Below, one piece after another: positions 35,811 through 49,050 of a stretch of DNA of 64,000 nucleotides. The position numbers and the translations under genes were made by a program. Each line of letters begins with the position of its first letter. The first letter of the stretch is position 1. Source of the stretch: Castanea sativa (lineage: Eukaryota > Streptophyta > Magnoliopsida > Fagales > Fagaceae); NCBI RefSeq assembly GCF_040712315.1, contig NC_134015.1, forward strand, positions 24,243,614 to 24,307,613, read 5' to 3'. Under the pieces are notes generated by a model. It made no database searches, was not told the DNA's origin, and saw nothing but the letters and a program-made list of their open reading frames with translations.

Positions 35811-36201
35811 TTGGGTACTTATAGTAGTGTAGGGTTAACATTCATGCCTTGGCCACGAAGTCCTTTCCTTCTAGGATAGAACCTCTTCGATTTTGCATAT
35901 CTCCTAGAGTTCTTTTCCTTATAGGAGTCTTTTGATTAGGGTTAAGCGTGTGGCGCTAGAACTTTTTTTATACACGTTTGTGTAGAGATCAAGCAAAGTC
36001 ACATCAGACTTAACGTGAGACGCAAGTCAATTTCATTTAGGAATCCTTTGGAGCCAACTTTGGAAAGATGATTGCTACGTGTCGCTTGCATCCGTCCACT
36101 ATGGGTCCGTGTTCCTTGAATCCGCCAACTATAAACCTATCATCCTCATACCGTCACATTCATTCAAATAGACCCGTCACATTCATTTTTATTCCCTTTC
36201 A
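35811..36201 (+). repeat. Left copy of 390-bp direct repeat (LTR part)
   Basis: Shares long nearly identical runs with 37784-38176, for example GAGTTCTTTTCCTTATAGGA and TAGGGTTAAGCGTGTGG. Scattered substitutions indicate an old element. Confidence 0.9.
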
Positions 36202-36660
36202 GTTGCCCCCTCATTTCATGAATCCGTCACCTATCTTCTATGAGCTCATGGAATGACAGTTAGTTTTGTTCCTTGATAGGTGTGTCTTGATTGACAGGCT
36301 GGAGCAGAGTTATAAATGCATTAGGGACACATGGCGGAACTTGATTGATGGTTTGTTGGAATCGAGGCATCCCTTCGTCTTCCGTGCCGTTCCTTCTATA
36401 TATACTGTCCATCCCTTTCATTTTTACATTTTGGAAAAAAATTTGGCTAATCAGAGCGCAACCGTCCACTTTGTGTGATTCGTCGCCTCAAGAAGTTGCT
36501 TCTTATCGTCCTTTCAGTTCGTCCGTCGCTTCCTTCGTACCGTCTAGCTGTAAGTACCTTCTTTGCACATTAACTTCTGTCCTTTATTTCGCATGCTAGT
36601 CCATCATTGGTATAGATCTAGAGTCTTAGGTTTCCTTTACTTGTCATCTGTAGGTGGCAG

Positions 36661-37800
36661 ATGTCTAGTGAGGCGTCAAGTGGTCAGTCTTTTGTCCATG
36701 AGGGAGCGGGCCACAAAGAGGTGTTTCCGTCGGGTCAGGCAGACTAGGACACCTCCAGCGAGGAGAGGGAACTGTTCGCCAGCTCTCCTTCCAACGTGAA
36801 AGATGAAGGGCAGGATGAGGACAGGTCATAGTATGACTCGAACGATGATTTAGACGGTATAGATCCTCCAATCCAATCTGTCATAGGTCCTGACGGTTTC
36901 AAGGAATTTGTCCTACTACCTTTGTGGACAGTGAACGACTTCATTTCCTCCATCAAACAACCACACTTCAATACACTTAGGCAGAAGTATCAGATATCTA
37001 ATAACATTCCCATCCGTCTGCCCTTCAAGTTCGAGAAGTGTTATTACAAGGGTTTTGAAGATGTTGGTGTATATGAGTAGATGCTCAAAGCGGGCCTACG
37101 ATTCCCCTTAAGTGCTTTGCATCGTCGTCTCCTTCAGTACCTTGGTTTGGCCTTCACCCAAATTTCACCAAATGCCTGGAGGGTTTTTCTAAGCGTTGAG
37201 GTCTTATATGGTGTGATGTCCAACGATACAAGACGGTTAACAATGGAAGAGTTCTTTCATTGTTACTGTCCTTCAGAGATTACCCAATCAAGGGGTATGT
37301 ACAGTTTTTGCCGAGAAGCCCAGTGCTCCGGTTGGTATGTGAGACCCCGGACTCCAATCGGAACTAGAAGGGTCGTTATTTTTTTCTTCAAGGTAACAAT
37401 TGGATGTGCCACCTTGACGACCAGGAATATATGCCTAAGGACAAGACTTGGGGTATAATGCCTCCGTCCGGTATGCGTCCGTTTGTTAGAAGCGTTGGTT
37501 AGTTTTTTTGTAAATATCCTGACCGTTGTCTTTTTGTAGCTCGGGACCATCCACCAATTACTACCGATCAATTTGGTTTTTTGGAGAGAATCTTCTAGAC
37601 TACCAAGTTGTCGGAGAGAATGTGGGTTAAGTTGGTTACGTTGGATACTTTACACTGGTACTACGACGGTCTTGAACCTTCCAACGCTGCTAGTCAATAC
37701 AACAATCGAATCCGTAGTCGTAAGTTCTTTTCGTGCCGTCTGTTTCTCTTCTTTATTACCATCACTTTTGCTCGTCCACTTATTTTGGGATACTTATAAT
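36661..37800 (+). pseudogene. gypsy-type transposon ORF (PF04195-like), degenerate
   Basis: From the ATG at 36661 the frame reads an acidic Ser/Asp/Glu-rich N terminus. It continues with FEKCYYKGFEDVGVYE, KAGLRFPLSALHRRLLQYLG and FTQISPNAWRVFLSVEVLYG, the conserved core of this protein family. TAG stops occur in frame at three places (about 36747, 36829 and 37078), and a frame change follows near 37320. After a probable small intron the frame resumes with RDHPPITTDQFGFLERIF and MWVKLVTLDTLHWYYDGLE, then merges into the right repeat. Function is unknown. Confidence 0.6.
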
Positions 37801-38176
37801 AGTGTAGGATTAACATTCATGCCTTGGCCACAAAGTCATTTCCTTTTAGGATAGAACCTCTTTGATTTTGCATATCTCCTAGAGTTCTTTTCCTTATAGG
37901 AGTCTTTTGATTAGGGTTAAGCGTGTGGTGCAAGAACTCTCTTTATACACGTTTGCGTGAAGATCAAGCAAAGTCAAATCAGACTTAACGTGAGACGTAA
38001 GTCAATTTCATTTAGGAATCCTGTGGAGCCAAATCTGGAAAGATGACTGCTATGTGTTGCTTATGTCCGTCCACTATGGGTCCGTACTCCTTGGATCCGT
38101 CAACTATAAACTTGTCATCCTCATACCGTCACATCCATTCAAATAAACCCATCACATTCATTTTTATTCCCCTTCA
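37784..38176 (+). repeat. Right copy of 390-bp direct repeat (LTR part)
   Basis: Partner of 35811-36201. The internal ORF runs straight into it, so the 5' part of this LTR has been deleted. Confidence 0.9.
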
Positions 38177-40617
38177 AAAACTCTTTTTTGTTAGGATTAT
38201 TAATTAATACTCTAAAAAAATTTGTTAGTATTTTCTATTATATATATATATTTATATATTTATTTATTTATTTATTTGAGAAACTACTGCTTTATATTTA
38301 TGAGAATGTGTGTGATGGGTCCCATAGGAACGGCGCGAGCGGCGTTGCAATGTTTGAAAGTTGAAACAAATAATTACAGAGTCAGACGGGTCTAAATCAA
38401 TCATGCCACCGTATTATTTGAATTAAATATATAATATATATTAATTAACGGGGAAAGTTGAATTAGGTAGCGGAGGTGCCACCAGAGTGGACTTCACAAT
38501 TTCTTTGGTAATGAGTGGACTTCTCTCAGTCAACACTGGAGGGCCGGTGCAACTTCTGCAAGAGCAGCCCAAGCAGGACATTTAAAAAATTAATTAATTA
38601 ATTAAGTAGGGGCTGAAAATAGTCAAAAAAGGAAAATGGAATTATGAGACCAGCACTAGCAAATTGCAATGCGCGAATGCCCAAACAACACAACTCCAGT
38701 TGGTACCTTCCAACTTCCAAGGTCTTGTTTGTTTGGATGAGGAGACTCTAAGGGGATGAAAAAAGGAGAAAAAAAATTGGAGAAAAAATTAACATTTTCA
38801 GGTTATTGCATGGTTTGGAGTTATTTCTTTTAAACGAGGTAAAAATTGGGATGACATTATATTTTAATCAAACTTCCTTAACTACTATTTTGAAAAAAAA
38901 AAATATATATATACTTTTTATGAGTCAGACTTTAAAGGTGTATAGTATCAACTTATCTAACTTTTTGCAAATTGTTTTTTTACTAAAATATACTAAAGTA
39001 TATTTATATTTTGAAAAAGTAAGAAAAAATAAGGTTTTAAAATACTGTATATAAAAGTTAAAATCTAAAACCTTGTTGAATAATCTAGAGGCAAAAAGAC
39101 ACTTAGTATTTTATTACCTATAAACTGAAATAAATTAGGAAAAACTTTGGTTACAAATTCACTCAATATATTTTATTTTATGTAACTTTTAACAAATTTA
39201 CCATTGGATTATATATTCTTCTTATATTCCTAATATTTGTAAAATTTTCAAAAGATTAAAGATCAATAAATATGTAATTAATTAAATGTTTAAATTTTAA
39301 ATTTTTGTAATCTAAAATTATGCATAAAAATTAATTTTATGGATCATATAGTAAATAATATCTAATTGGCACGAAATTTGACATGTGTATTAAGAACATA
39401 AAAAATATGTAATCTACTTGTTAAATATTTTGATATAATATAATATAATGGGTATGCTTGAGGAAAATGGACTAGGTATATGTGACTCGTTCATATTTAC
39501 AACTAGCTAATTAAAAAGTCTCAAATGCACTAGCTAGTACTAGTACATATGAGACTTCTTAATTGGCCACAATTACCATGAGCAAACATGTCATGTTGAT
39601 GAAATGATTTGAAATCTTATATTAAAATATTATAATCTTTTATATTATATACATTTTTTCAATTTATTAATTTAAAATTTCAAAATATATGCTCGTATTA
39701 ATTTTTTTTAGTGGATGGTCTAGTTATTGGTTTGTAGTAAACTTGTCCAAAAGTTCCAACAATTATATCATTAATATTGTTAAGTTTTTAATTAATATCT
39801 TAATAAACATTAAAAAAAAGGGATCACATTTTACAATAATATACTAGTTTCAACTCCAAAAAAAAAAAAATCACAGGAATATACATATAAAAAAACACTA
39901 AAATAATATTAGATTCTTAAAAAATAAAACTAAATTGTATAATATTCTTTTTTGACAAAAAAGGTAGAAATTGTATAATATTCTAGAATGTCTTTTCATA
40001 TCATTATGATGTGACGCCCGTTGACCAAGGGTTTAGAAGTGAGATTAAAAGGAAAATGTTAAGGATTTTAGGGTTAAAATTAATAATTTAATTTAAAAAA
40101 GTTTTTATGAAAAAAAAATATTAAAATAATTTAATAATTTTTTTTATTTCTCACGATGTCAAAAATTCTTTGAAATAGATTATTAACTATTGTGGCATCC
40201 TTTAATATGACCCTAATTAAAAACAGATTACAGAATCAAGAGTGAGAATACTGGGGGACAAAAAATTGAAGAAGAACTAAAATGGTTATGAGATGAGAAT
40301 GAAAGTATAGTTTTTTAATTCACAAGGGGCTGGTCGGCTGTTTTGCTTGGGTTATTAGGAATTATATTTTTATTCATTTTTATAACCTATTACACGGCTA
40401 AGGGTAAAAAAGGGATTTCGTGGTTTAATGTTTCAAACATCAGGACGTGTACATGAATGTATTATAGGTTTTTTTTTTAGTTGAGAGTTGAGAGAAATTC
40501 CGAAATGTTTTATTATGAACGGGATTGGGATTGGCATCATCCTGGGACTCATAGTAGTTGAAATAACAAGAAAATACAAAATAGTAGTGTAGCTTTTTTT
40601 TTAATTTTTTAATTTTT
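38177..40617. other. AT-rich DNA upstream of NUDX1-B
   Basis: No gene is recognised. The stretch 38468-38630 (GTAGCGGAGGTGCCACCAGA onward) is similar to 21513-21620 upstream of NUDX1-A. The NUDX1 duplication therefore included several kilobases of 5' flank. The rest is low-complexity. Confidence 0.5.
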
Positions 40618-40772
40618 TTTTTTAGAGTTTCAACCTATGACGTACGCTCCTGATGACAGCTCTTTATCATCAGATTAAGACATCAATCAGTTTTTTATGT
40701 AGGCAGGAATTGAATCCCAAATCTCTTATACAACCATCATAAATTTTACCAATTGAGCTAATTGGAACCCAC
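40618..40772 (-). mobile_element. tRNA-derived SINE
   Basis: Reading the minus strand, it begins GGGTTCCAATTAGCTCAATT and contains an A-box-like TAGCTCAATTGGTA. A B-box-like GGGATTCAATTCC lies about 40 bp further on, and it ends in an A-rich tail (T/A-rich on the + strand near 40610). This is the architecture of a tRNA-derived plant SINE. It lies less than 200 bp upstream of the NUDX1-B start codon. Confidence 0.75.
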
Positions 40773-40950
40773 AAGTAGTAGGGTAGCTTATATGGTAGGA
40801 GTGTGGACTGTGCTGTAATATATTGAATATATTATTGAACAAGCTTTTTTTTTTTTTTTGTCATGTAGTGGTTCATAATGTATATATAATACTCATTCCA
40901 ATTGTAAATGGAGTGCAGAGTGTTGTGTTGTGTTGTTCAAAACATTTTAA

Positions 40951-43895
<2,945 letters not shown>

Positions 43896-44878
43896 GGATA
43901 TTTTTGTTGGCAATTTCAACTTTTGTGATTCAGTCTTCTCTTTGTATCTCTAACTGGTAGTGGCATCCAAGCCAACAATTACTCATCCAAAGTAATAATA
44001 GTCTACTTAGCCCCCTCCCCAACGTTTTTGTATACTTTGCTTATTAAGGCCTTAAACTGTACTTGTATTATACATAAAATAAATAAATAAATAAATAAAA
44101 GCCTTAAAATGTAATATTATTTTGCAAATGTAATTACCTGTATTAAACAAGATTCTCAACCAATGATTTTTAGGTTAATTTACACTTCCTGACATATCTA
44201 ATGGAGATTTCCAAAATTTGAACTATATATATATATTTGGAGAGAATATTTAAGAAGAAAATATTAGTCAATTGTTGTGAAATTTTAAAATACTCGTAAT
44301 TATAAGAACCCTATTGAGGTATAGTTTGGCAAAAACGAGATTGAGCCCACAAGGACTTATATGAATTTGTAAAAATTAATCAAATCTCAACTAAATAAAT
44401 CCTAATATAGTTCAATAAAAATTAGTTATCTTAAAATTAATTAAAGTTTGATATTGAGTTTGAGCTTAATATGGCTCGAGCTTGTTTTGACTAAGGGACC
44501 TAGCCGAGTTGAAGCTTTTGGGTGTTAAGACAAGCTTGAGCTTGAACATTATTTGTAGGCTTGATTTTAGCTTGAGCCTAAACATTGTTTTGTAGGCTTG
44601 ATTCGAGCTCAAACTGAGCTTAAACATTTTACTTTTGTTGTCGATCTGATCTTGAACATTCACTACTCGACTAAGTTTGACTCATTTATAGCCCTACTCA
44701 GTGGCAAAGCCATCCCCCCTCCCCTGAAAAATGAAATTTTCCTTAATACATACGTACATGCATATTTATATAATTATTTTAATGTTTTCATAATGTAGCC
44801 TAAAAAATAAGATTTGACCCCTCCAAATATTTGAATTAGTTTAATGATGCTCTTAAAAATAATAATTGGTTAAATAGT
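43896..44878. other. 3' flank of NUDX1-B and repeat DNA
   Basis: No gene is seen. The stretch 44450-44680 is rich in GAGCTTGAGCTTG-type motifs in both orientations, as in a common plant interspersed repeat. Its class was not determined. Confidence 0.4.
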
Positions 44879-45633
44879 TGTGGGGAGTAAGAGGACCCAA
44901 GTGGGCATATGGGCCTTTGGGCTGTAGCAAGGAGGGCCGACCTGCTCTTGAGCTAAGAATTTGTTAGTACTGCGAATCGGCCCATACGCCGAGGGTCCGA
45001 GGACACATCCGAGAATAAGTTTCTCCTCGGATAGACCCAGGAGAACTCAAAGCTTCACTATGAAGGTCAAGGCAATATTCCGGAAAGACTGTTGGTTAAA
45101 GGGGGGAAACCTTGAACCTTCGAGGTACACCGGTGTTAGAAAAATACCAAAAGCAAAGGCTACCACCTCCACATTAAAGACTCTGCACCTACCTCCCTGG
45201 CCGCATTAATGAGGAAGTGACCCTTGAACAGTAGAACTGAAACTTCTGGTCACTATTCAAAGGCACTAAGAAAAGAAATATCTAGGAGGGAGGGGGTTGG
45301 AGCAACACGTGGATAAAACATCAGGAAAAGAAGTATTTAAGGGGGATGAACACCAAAGAAGGGGGGTTCTGTAGCTAAGAAAGAAATTAAGAATTATAAC
45401 TTTTAAGAAAGAAAGAGAAATAATACAGAAGTAGTCCTCGGCTTATGTCCGAGGAGGCCTATTTGCAATTATTATTTGTTATTTACAAGTGTTTGTAACT
45501 CTTAGCCTGTTATCAAGTTCTCAGTACCTCTAACCTAGATTTCAAGCCCACACTCTACAAATTTGATTGTTTAAGACTTATTGGGCCTGAGCTCGTAGTT
45601 GTCTTTGGGGTCCGGTGCAATTGTGCACTTACA
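44879..45633 (+). mobile_element. Solo LTR with ATAGT target duplication
   Basis: Begins TGTGGGGAGTAAGAGG and ends GTGCACTTACA. It is flanked by the exact 5-bp repeat ATAGT (44874-44878 and 45634-45638). There is no internal coding region, so it formed by recombination between two LTRs. The start is similar to the gypsy LTR at 27410. Confidence 0.88.
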
Positions 45634-45807
45634 ATAGTTATGGAGATAATTTTTTTTTTTTGCAATTTTTTTTAATTGTAAAATGTACTTTTATATCTAT
45701 TAAATATTTGATAAAGTTTGAAATCCAATATGTTTGGATCTATCTTTTTCAACCCATTATGTAGCGATTAACAAGTCATTAACTCATTAAAAGAATCTTG
45801 TCACTAA

Positions 45808-46314
45808 GGGTATGTTTGATAGACTATAATAGATATTGTAATGTAATAGTTATTCCTATGGTTTAGTTATTCAGTAGTTTGGTTATGTTTTTATTATAGG
45901 GAATAATCATTTCATATGAATAGTTATTTTTTAAAATGAGGAATAATTATTCATCCCTAAAAGACCTGTTACAGCTATTTCTTAGTAGGTGTATTAATTT
46001 CTAAAATTAATATATTCCAAATAAACAAACTTTCTATATGCACATAACAATTATAAAAATAAAAAATCATAAAAAACTAATCTCTCTTTCAAATTTAAAA
46101 AATATTATTTTTAAGGAAATATAATTATATGAGTAAGATATTTTCTAAAATATATCTTAAATTTGATTTAAAATGTTGTCATTCCATTGTCTCTAGGGTT
46201 CTATTATTACACCAAATAATTGAATAGTAATAAGTATTATATTACATCCTATATTCCATATAATACTTACTCATATTCCTATTTAATTACTGTTACAATT
46301 TATCAAACGTACCC
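45808..46314. mobile_element. PIF/Harbinger-type MITE (TAA target site)
   Basis: Ends GGGTATGTTTGATAGA and TATCAAACGTACCC are inverted copies. The flanks are TAA on both sides (45805-45807 and 46315-46317), the usual 3-bp target of this superfamily. 507 bp, non-coding. Confidence 0.75.
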
Positions 46315-46733
46315 TAAAACTACACATGAAATGTCTCTTTAGTTGTCACATAATGAATTAGAATAAGGTAGCTTCAAATATGTTTGGAGCATAACTTATT
46401 CCTCTAAGTTTTGGATCATTCATGTTTTTGAAAATTTCCTTAGTTCAATTGAAAGATTTTTTTACTTATTTTAGTATAAAATTTGAAAAATTTGTATTGA
46501 AATTGATTTTTTTAAAGAATTTCACTAAGAAAATGATTAAAATGAATTTTATTTTATGAAAGATCATCATTAAACATAATCTTGATTGAAAATGCTAAGC
46601 TCTTTTTTTTTGTTGGGTGTGTGTATATATATATATAACTTATCAAATAAAAAAGTGTGTATATATTTTTATGTTTGTGTGTGTGTGGGGAGGGGGGGTT
46701 GTCTTGATAAATATATTAGTTCTACAACTTCCG

Positions 46734-46750
46734 CCCCCCCCCCCCCCCCC
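46734..46750. repeat. C17 homopolymer
   Basis: Seventeen C residues next to a GT-rich and G-rich stretch (46660-46700). Potential quadruplex on the minus strand; the length may be unreliable. Confidence 0.85.
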
Positions 46751-47130
46751 GCGCCCAAACATAAATTCGTAGCTCCACCCTTGGCAATACTCTAAACCCT
46801 TAACCAACTTTGAGGGATATAAATTTTGGGTTATGAATAATATTATCACCAATATTACCAATTCCAAATAGCAATCACACACAAAAGCACAAATATTTAC
46901 GTGAAAACCCTTTTCTCCTTGAAGGAAAAAACTACGGGACAAACTTTGAATCAATTTCACTATTCTTAAATCAATTACAATATCTCTTGTATATTTCTCA
47001 CGGTTAAAGAAAAATCTTATTATATTTCTTTACTCTCACACACATGAATTATTTGTCTGGAGGGCGGTAACACTTTGCTCTCTCCTCTCTAGTTTTCTTT
47101 TCTTCTTCTTTCGCTTTTCCATATAGCTCA

Positions 47131-47325
47131 CCTTGGCTCTCTTCTCAAAGGTGGCAACCTTTTGCTCTCCCCTCCTTGGTTATCTCCTCGAAGGCGGAAA
47201 CATTTTCCTCTCTCCTCCTTGGTTATGTTTTCGAAGATGGCAACACTTTGCTCTCTCCTCCTTGGCTATCTCCTTGAAGGTGGCAATACTTTACTCTCTC
47301 CTCCTTGGCTATCTCCAAGTGGAAA
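47131..47325 (+). repeat. 43-bp minisatellite, about 4.5 units
   Basis: CCTTGG recurs at 47131, 47174, 47217, 47260 and 47303, exactly 43 bp apart. The unit carries TATCTCC, AAGGTGGCAA and CTTTGCTCTCTCCT. As 43 is not a multiple of three, overlapping ORFs on both strands are by-products of the repeat. Confidence 0.92.
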
Positions 47326-47678
47326 TATCTTTTTTCTCTCTTGGTTTCACGCTCTATTTTTCCTCTCCCCACAGGGAGAACCCTTGGGCCAAAGCCATCA
47401 AATTTATTGTAACATTGTCTATTTATAAGACTCTTTTCATATTCCCTTTTGGATAAATAATACCTTACTTCTTTAATAAGGAATAGATTTTCGTTCCATA
47501 CCAATGAATAGTCTTTCCTTCCACATAAAGGAAATTCATATTAATTTTTCATTCTTCAACTAGGAAACCTAATTGACTTTCCAAGCCACAATTGGAATTT
47601 GAGGCAATTTTCCAACAATAAATACATATATAAGACTCAATTGTAAGAGAGGTCGTTCATGTACATGTATATTGAAAA

Positions 47679-48215
47679 TAGGGCTATTCATTGAAAACCG
47701 ACCCACTCGTCCAAACTGTAAGGGCCGACCCAACGCCGGTGACAGTCGGCGACGGGTTGACGCCACCAAAAACCAACTTAAGTGGGTCGGATGGTGGGTT
47801 TTCTTCTCCAAAACCCGATGAACTCGATCCGACCAACTAAACCCATGAAAGAAGGCTGGATCTACCTAGATCCCCTCAAATTGGTGAAGATTTGGTAGTT
47901 TTTGGTTAGATTCGACAATGAGATGGAAGTTTTTGCTCAAATCTGGGCTTGAGGTGGTGGTTTTTGCTTCGATCCTGTGGTCGTCACACAAATCCGACTA
48001 AAAATCAACAAATTCGGCGAAGATCCAACAAAGATTCAGTGAATATCTAGTGGTTGAAACTCACTCTAACTTCGACAACCTGACCGTTGTCCACTGAAGA
48101 CCGATCTGACTTGACCTAAGGTTATCCGTGGTTGGTGGCGGGTTGTTCAACCTTCCACCCGATGTGAGCGGGTAGGTTTCGGGTTGGGCACAAACCCGAC
48201 CCGGACCGACCCCTA
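47679..48215. mobile_element. Non-autonomous hAT element (8-bp target duplication)
   Basis: Flanked by perfect 8-bp repeats ATTGAAAA (47671-47678 and 48216-48223). Ends TAGGG and CCCTA are inverted, with GACCC/GGGTC-rich subterminal sequence. 537 bp with no transposase. The 8-bp duplication and TAGGG end identify the hAT superfamily. Confidence 0.82.
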
Positions 48216-48699
48216 ATTGAAAAGATATAGTATTATGTGGAAGAGCACTTGAATAGAGAAGTTGATCAACTTACCCATCTTTCAGATTTTTTTTTAATCT
48301 TGTCTTGCTATATATACATATTTTTTGATGAATAAAGACTTTATTCAAATGAGAAGAAACTACAAGAAACAACCAGCATCATCCATGATAAAATAAACAA
48401 AACAGGGAAGATAGCTACCAAATCAAAAGAGTCAGAAACTTTACAATTAAGAGACCACATAGCTAGGAGTGTGGGTTGCCAAATTTGCAAGTCTAGGAGC
48501 CTATTGAACATAGGGATTATTGATACCATATTTTTTCCAAACGTAATTAAAGTGTCAAAATAATGTTTTTAAAACTCAAAAAGGGTGAAAACCATGATTT
48601 TCAAAGCAAAAAATGAGGAATAAATTAAAGCAACTTAATTTACCCTAATCGGACAATGAAGCAAAGATTCAAAGTCAATTTTGCCATTTTTGGCAAGAA

Positions 48700-49050
48700 T
48701 TAGACCAAAAACCCTAACCAAGGAAGGTCAAAATTTTGACTTTTTAATTCGATTGTCTGATCGGGATAAATTTTGGACAATCTTGTAGATCATATTTCTC
48801 CCTTTGAAATGACAATTTACGGGCCAAAATTGGAGTCAAAATGGATGAGATATCAATAAAATACAAAAAACCTAATTAATTTTTCACTATTTTTAGGTTA
48901 AAAAGATCTGTTTTTGGGGCTGTTTTGTGTAAAAAAACTATACCAACTGAGCAACAATTGGAGTAATATGCTTGAACAAGATTGAAGTATGATGTTATAA
49001 CTATCTTCCATAAAAAGGGCTCAGCGATATCTACCACAGATTGAGAGAAA
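48700..49050 (+). repeat. Unclassified interspersed repeat (second copy at 19540-19900, opposite strand)
   Basis: Aligns along its length with the reverse complement of 19540-19900. The preceding 48323-48530 stretch, beginning TGATGAATAAAGACTTTATT, looks like the 3' end of a non-LTR or other retroelement, but this is weak. Confidence 0.65.

Larger units (their letters stand above)
35609..38176 (+). mobile_element. Non-autonomous gypsy-type element with repeated ends
   Basis: A 390-bp direct repeat (35811-36201 and 37784-38176) brackets a degenerate ORF of the PF04195 kind. The left LTR probably begins TGATGATGCCG at about 35609; the matching first 200 bp are missing from the right copy. The element lacks gag-pol. 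Borders and target site were not resolved. Confidence 0.6.

Noticed and set aside
40618..40772. Possible functional tRNA gene
   Set aside because: It has A- and B-box-like motifs but no complete cloverleaf; the tail and length fit a SINE.
47133..47504. Three overlapping ORFs on both strands
   Set aside because: They are translations of the 43-bp minisatellite, whose period is not a multiple of three; no domain is recognised.
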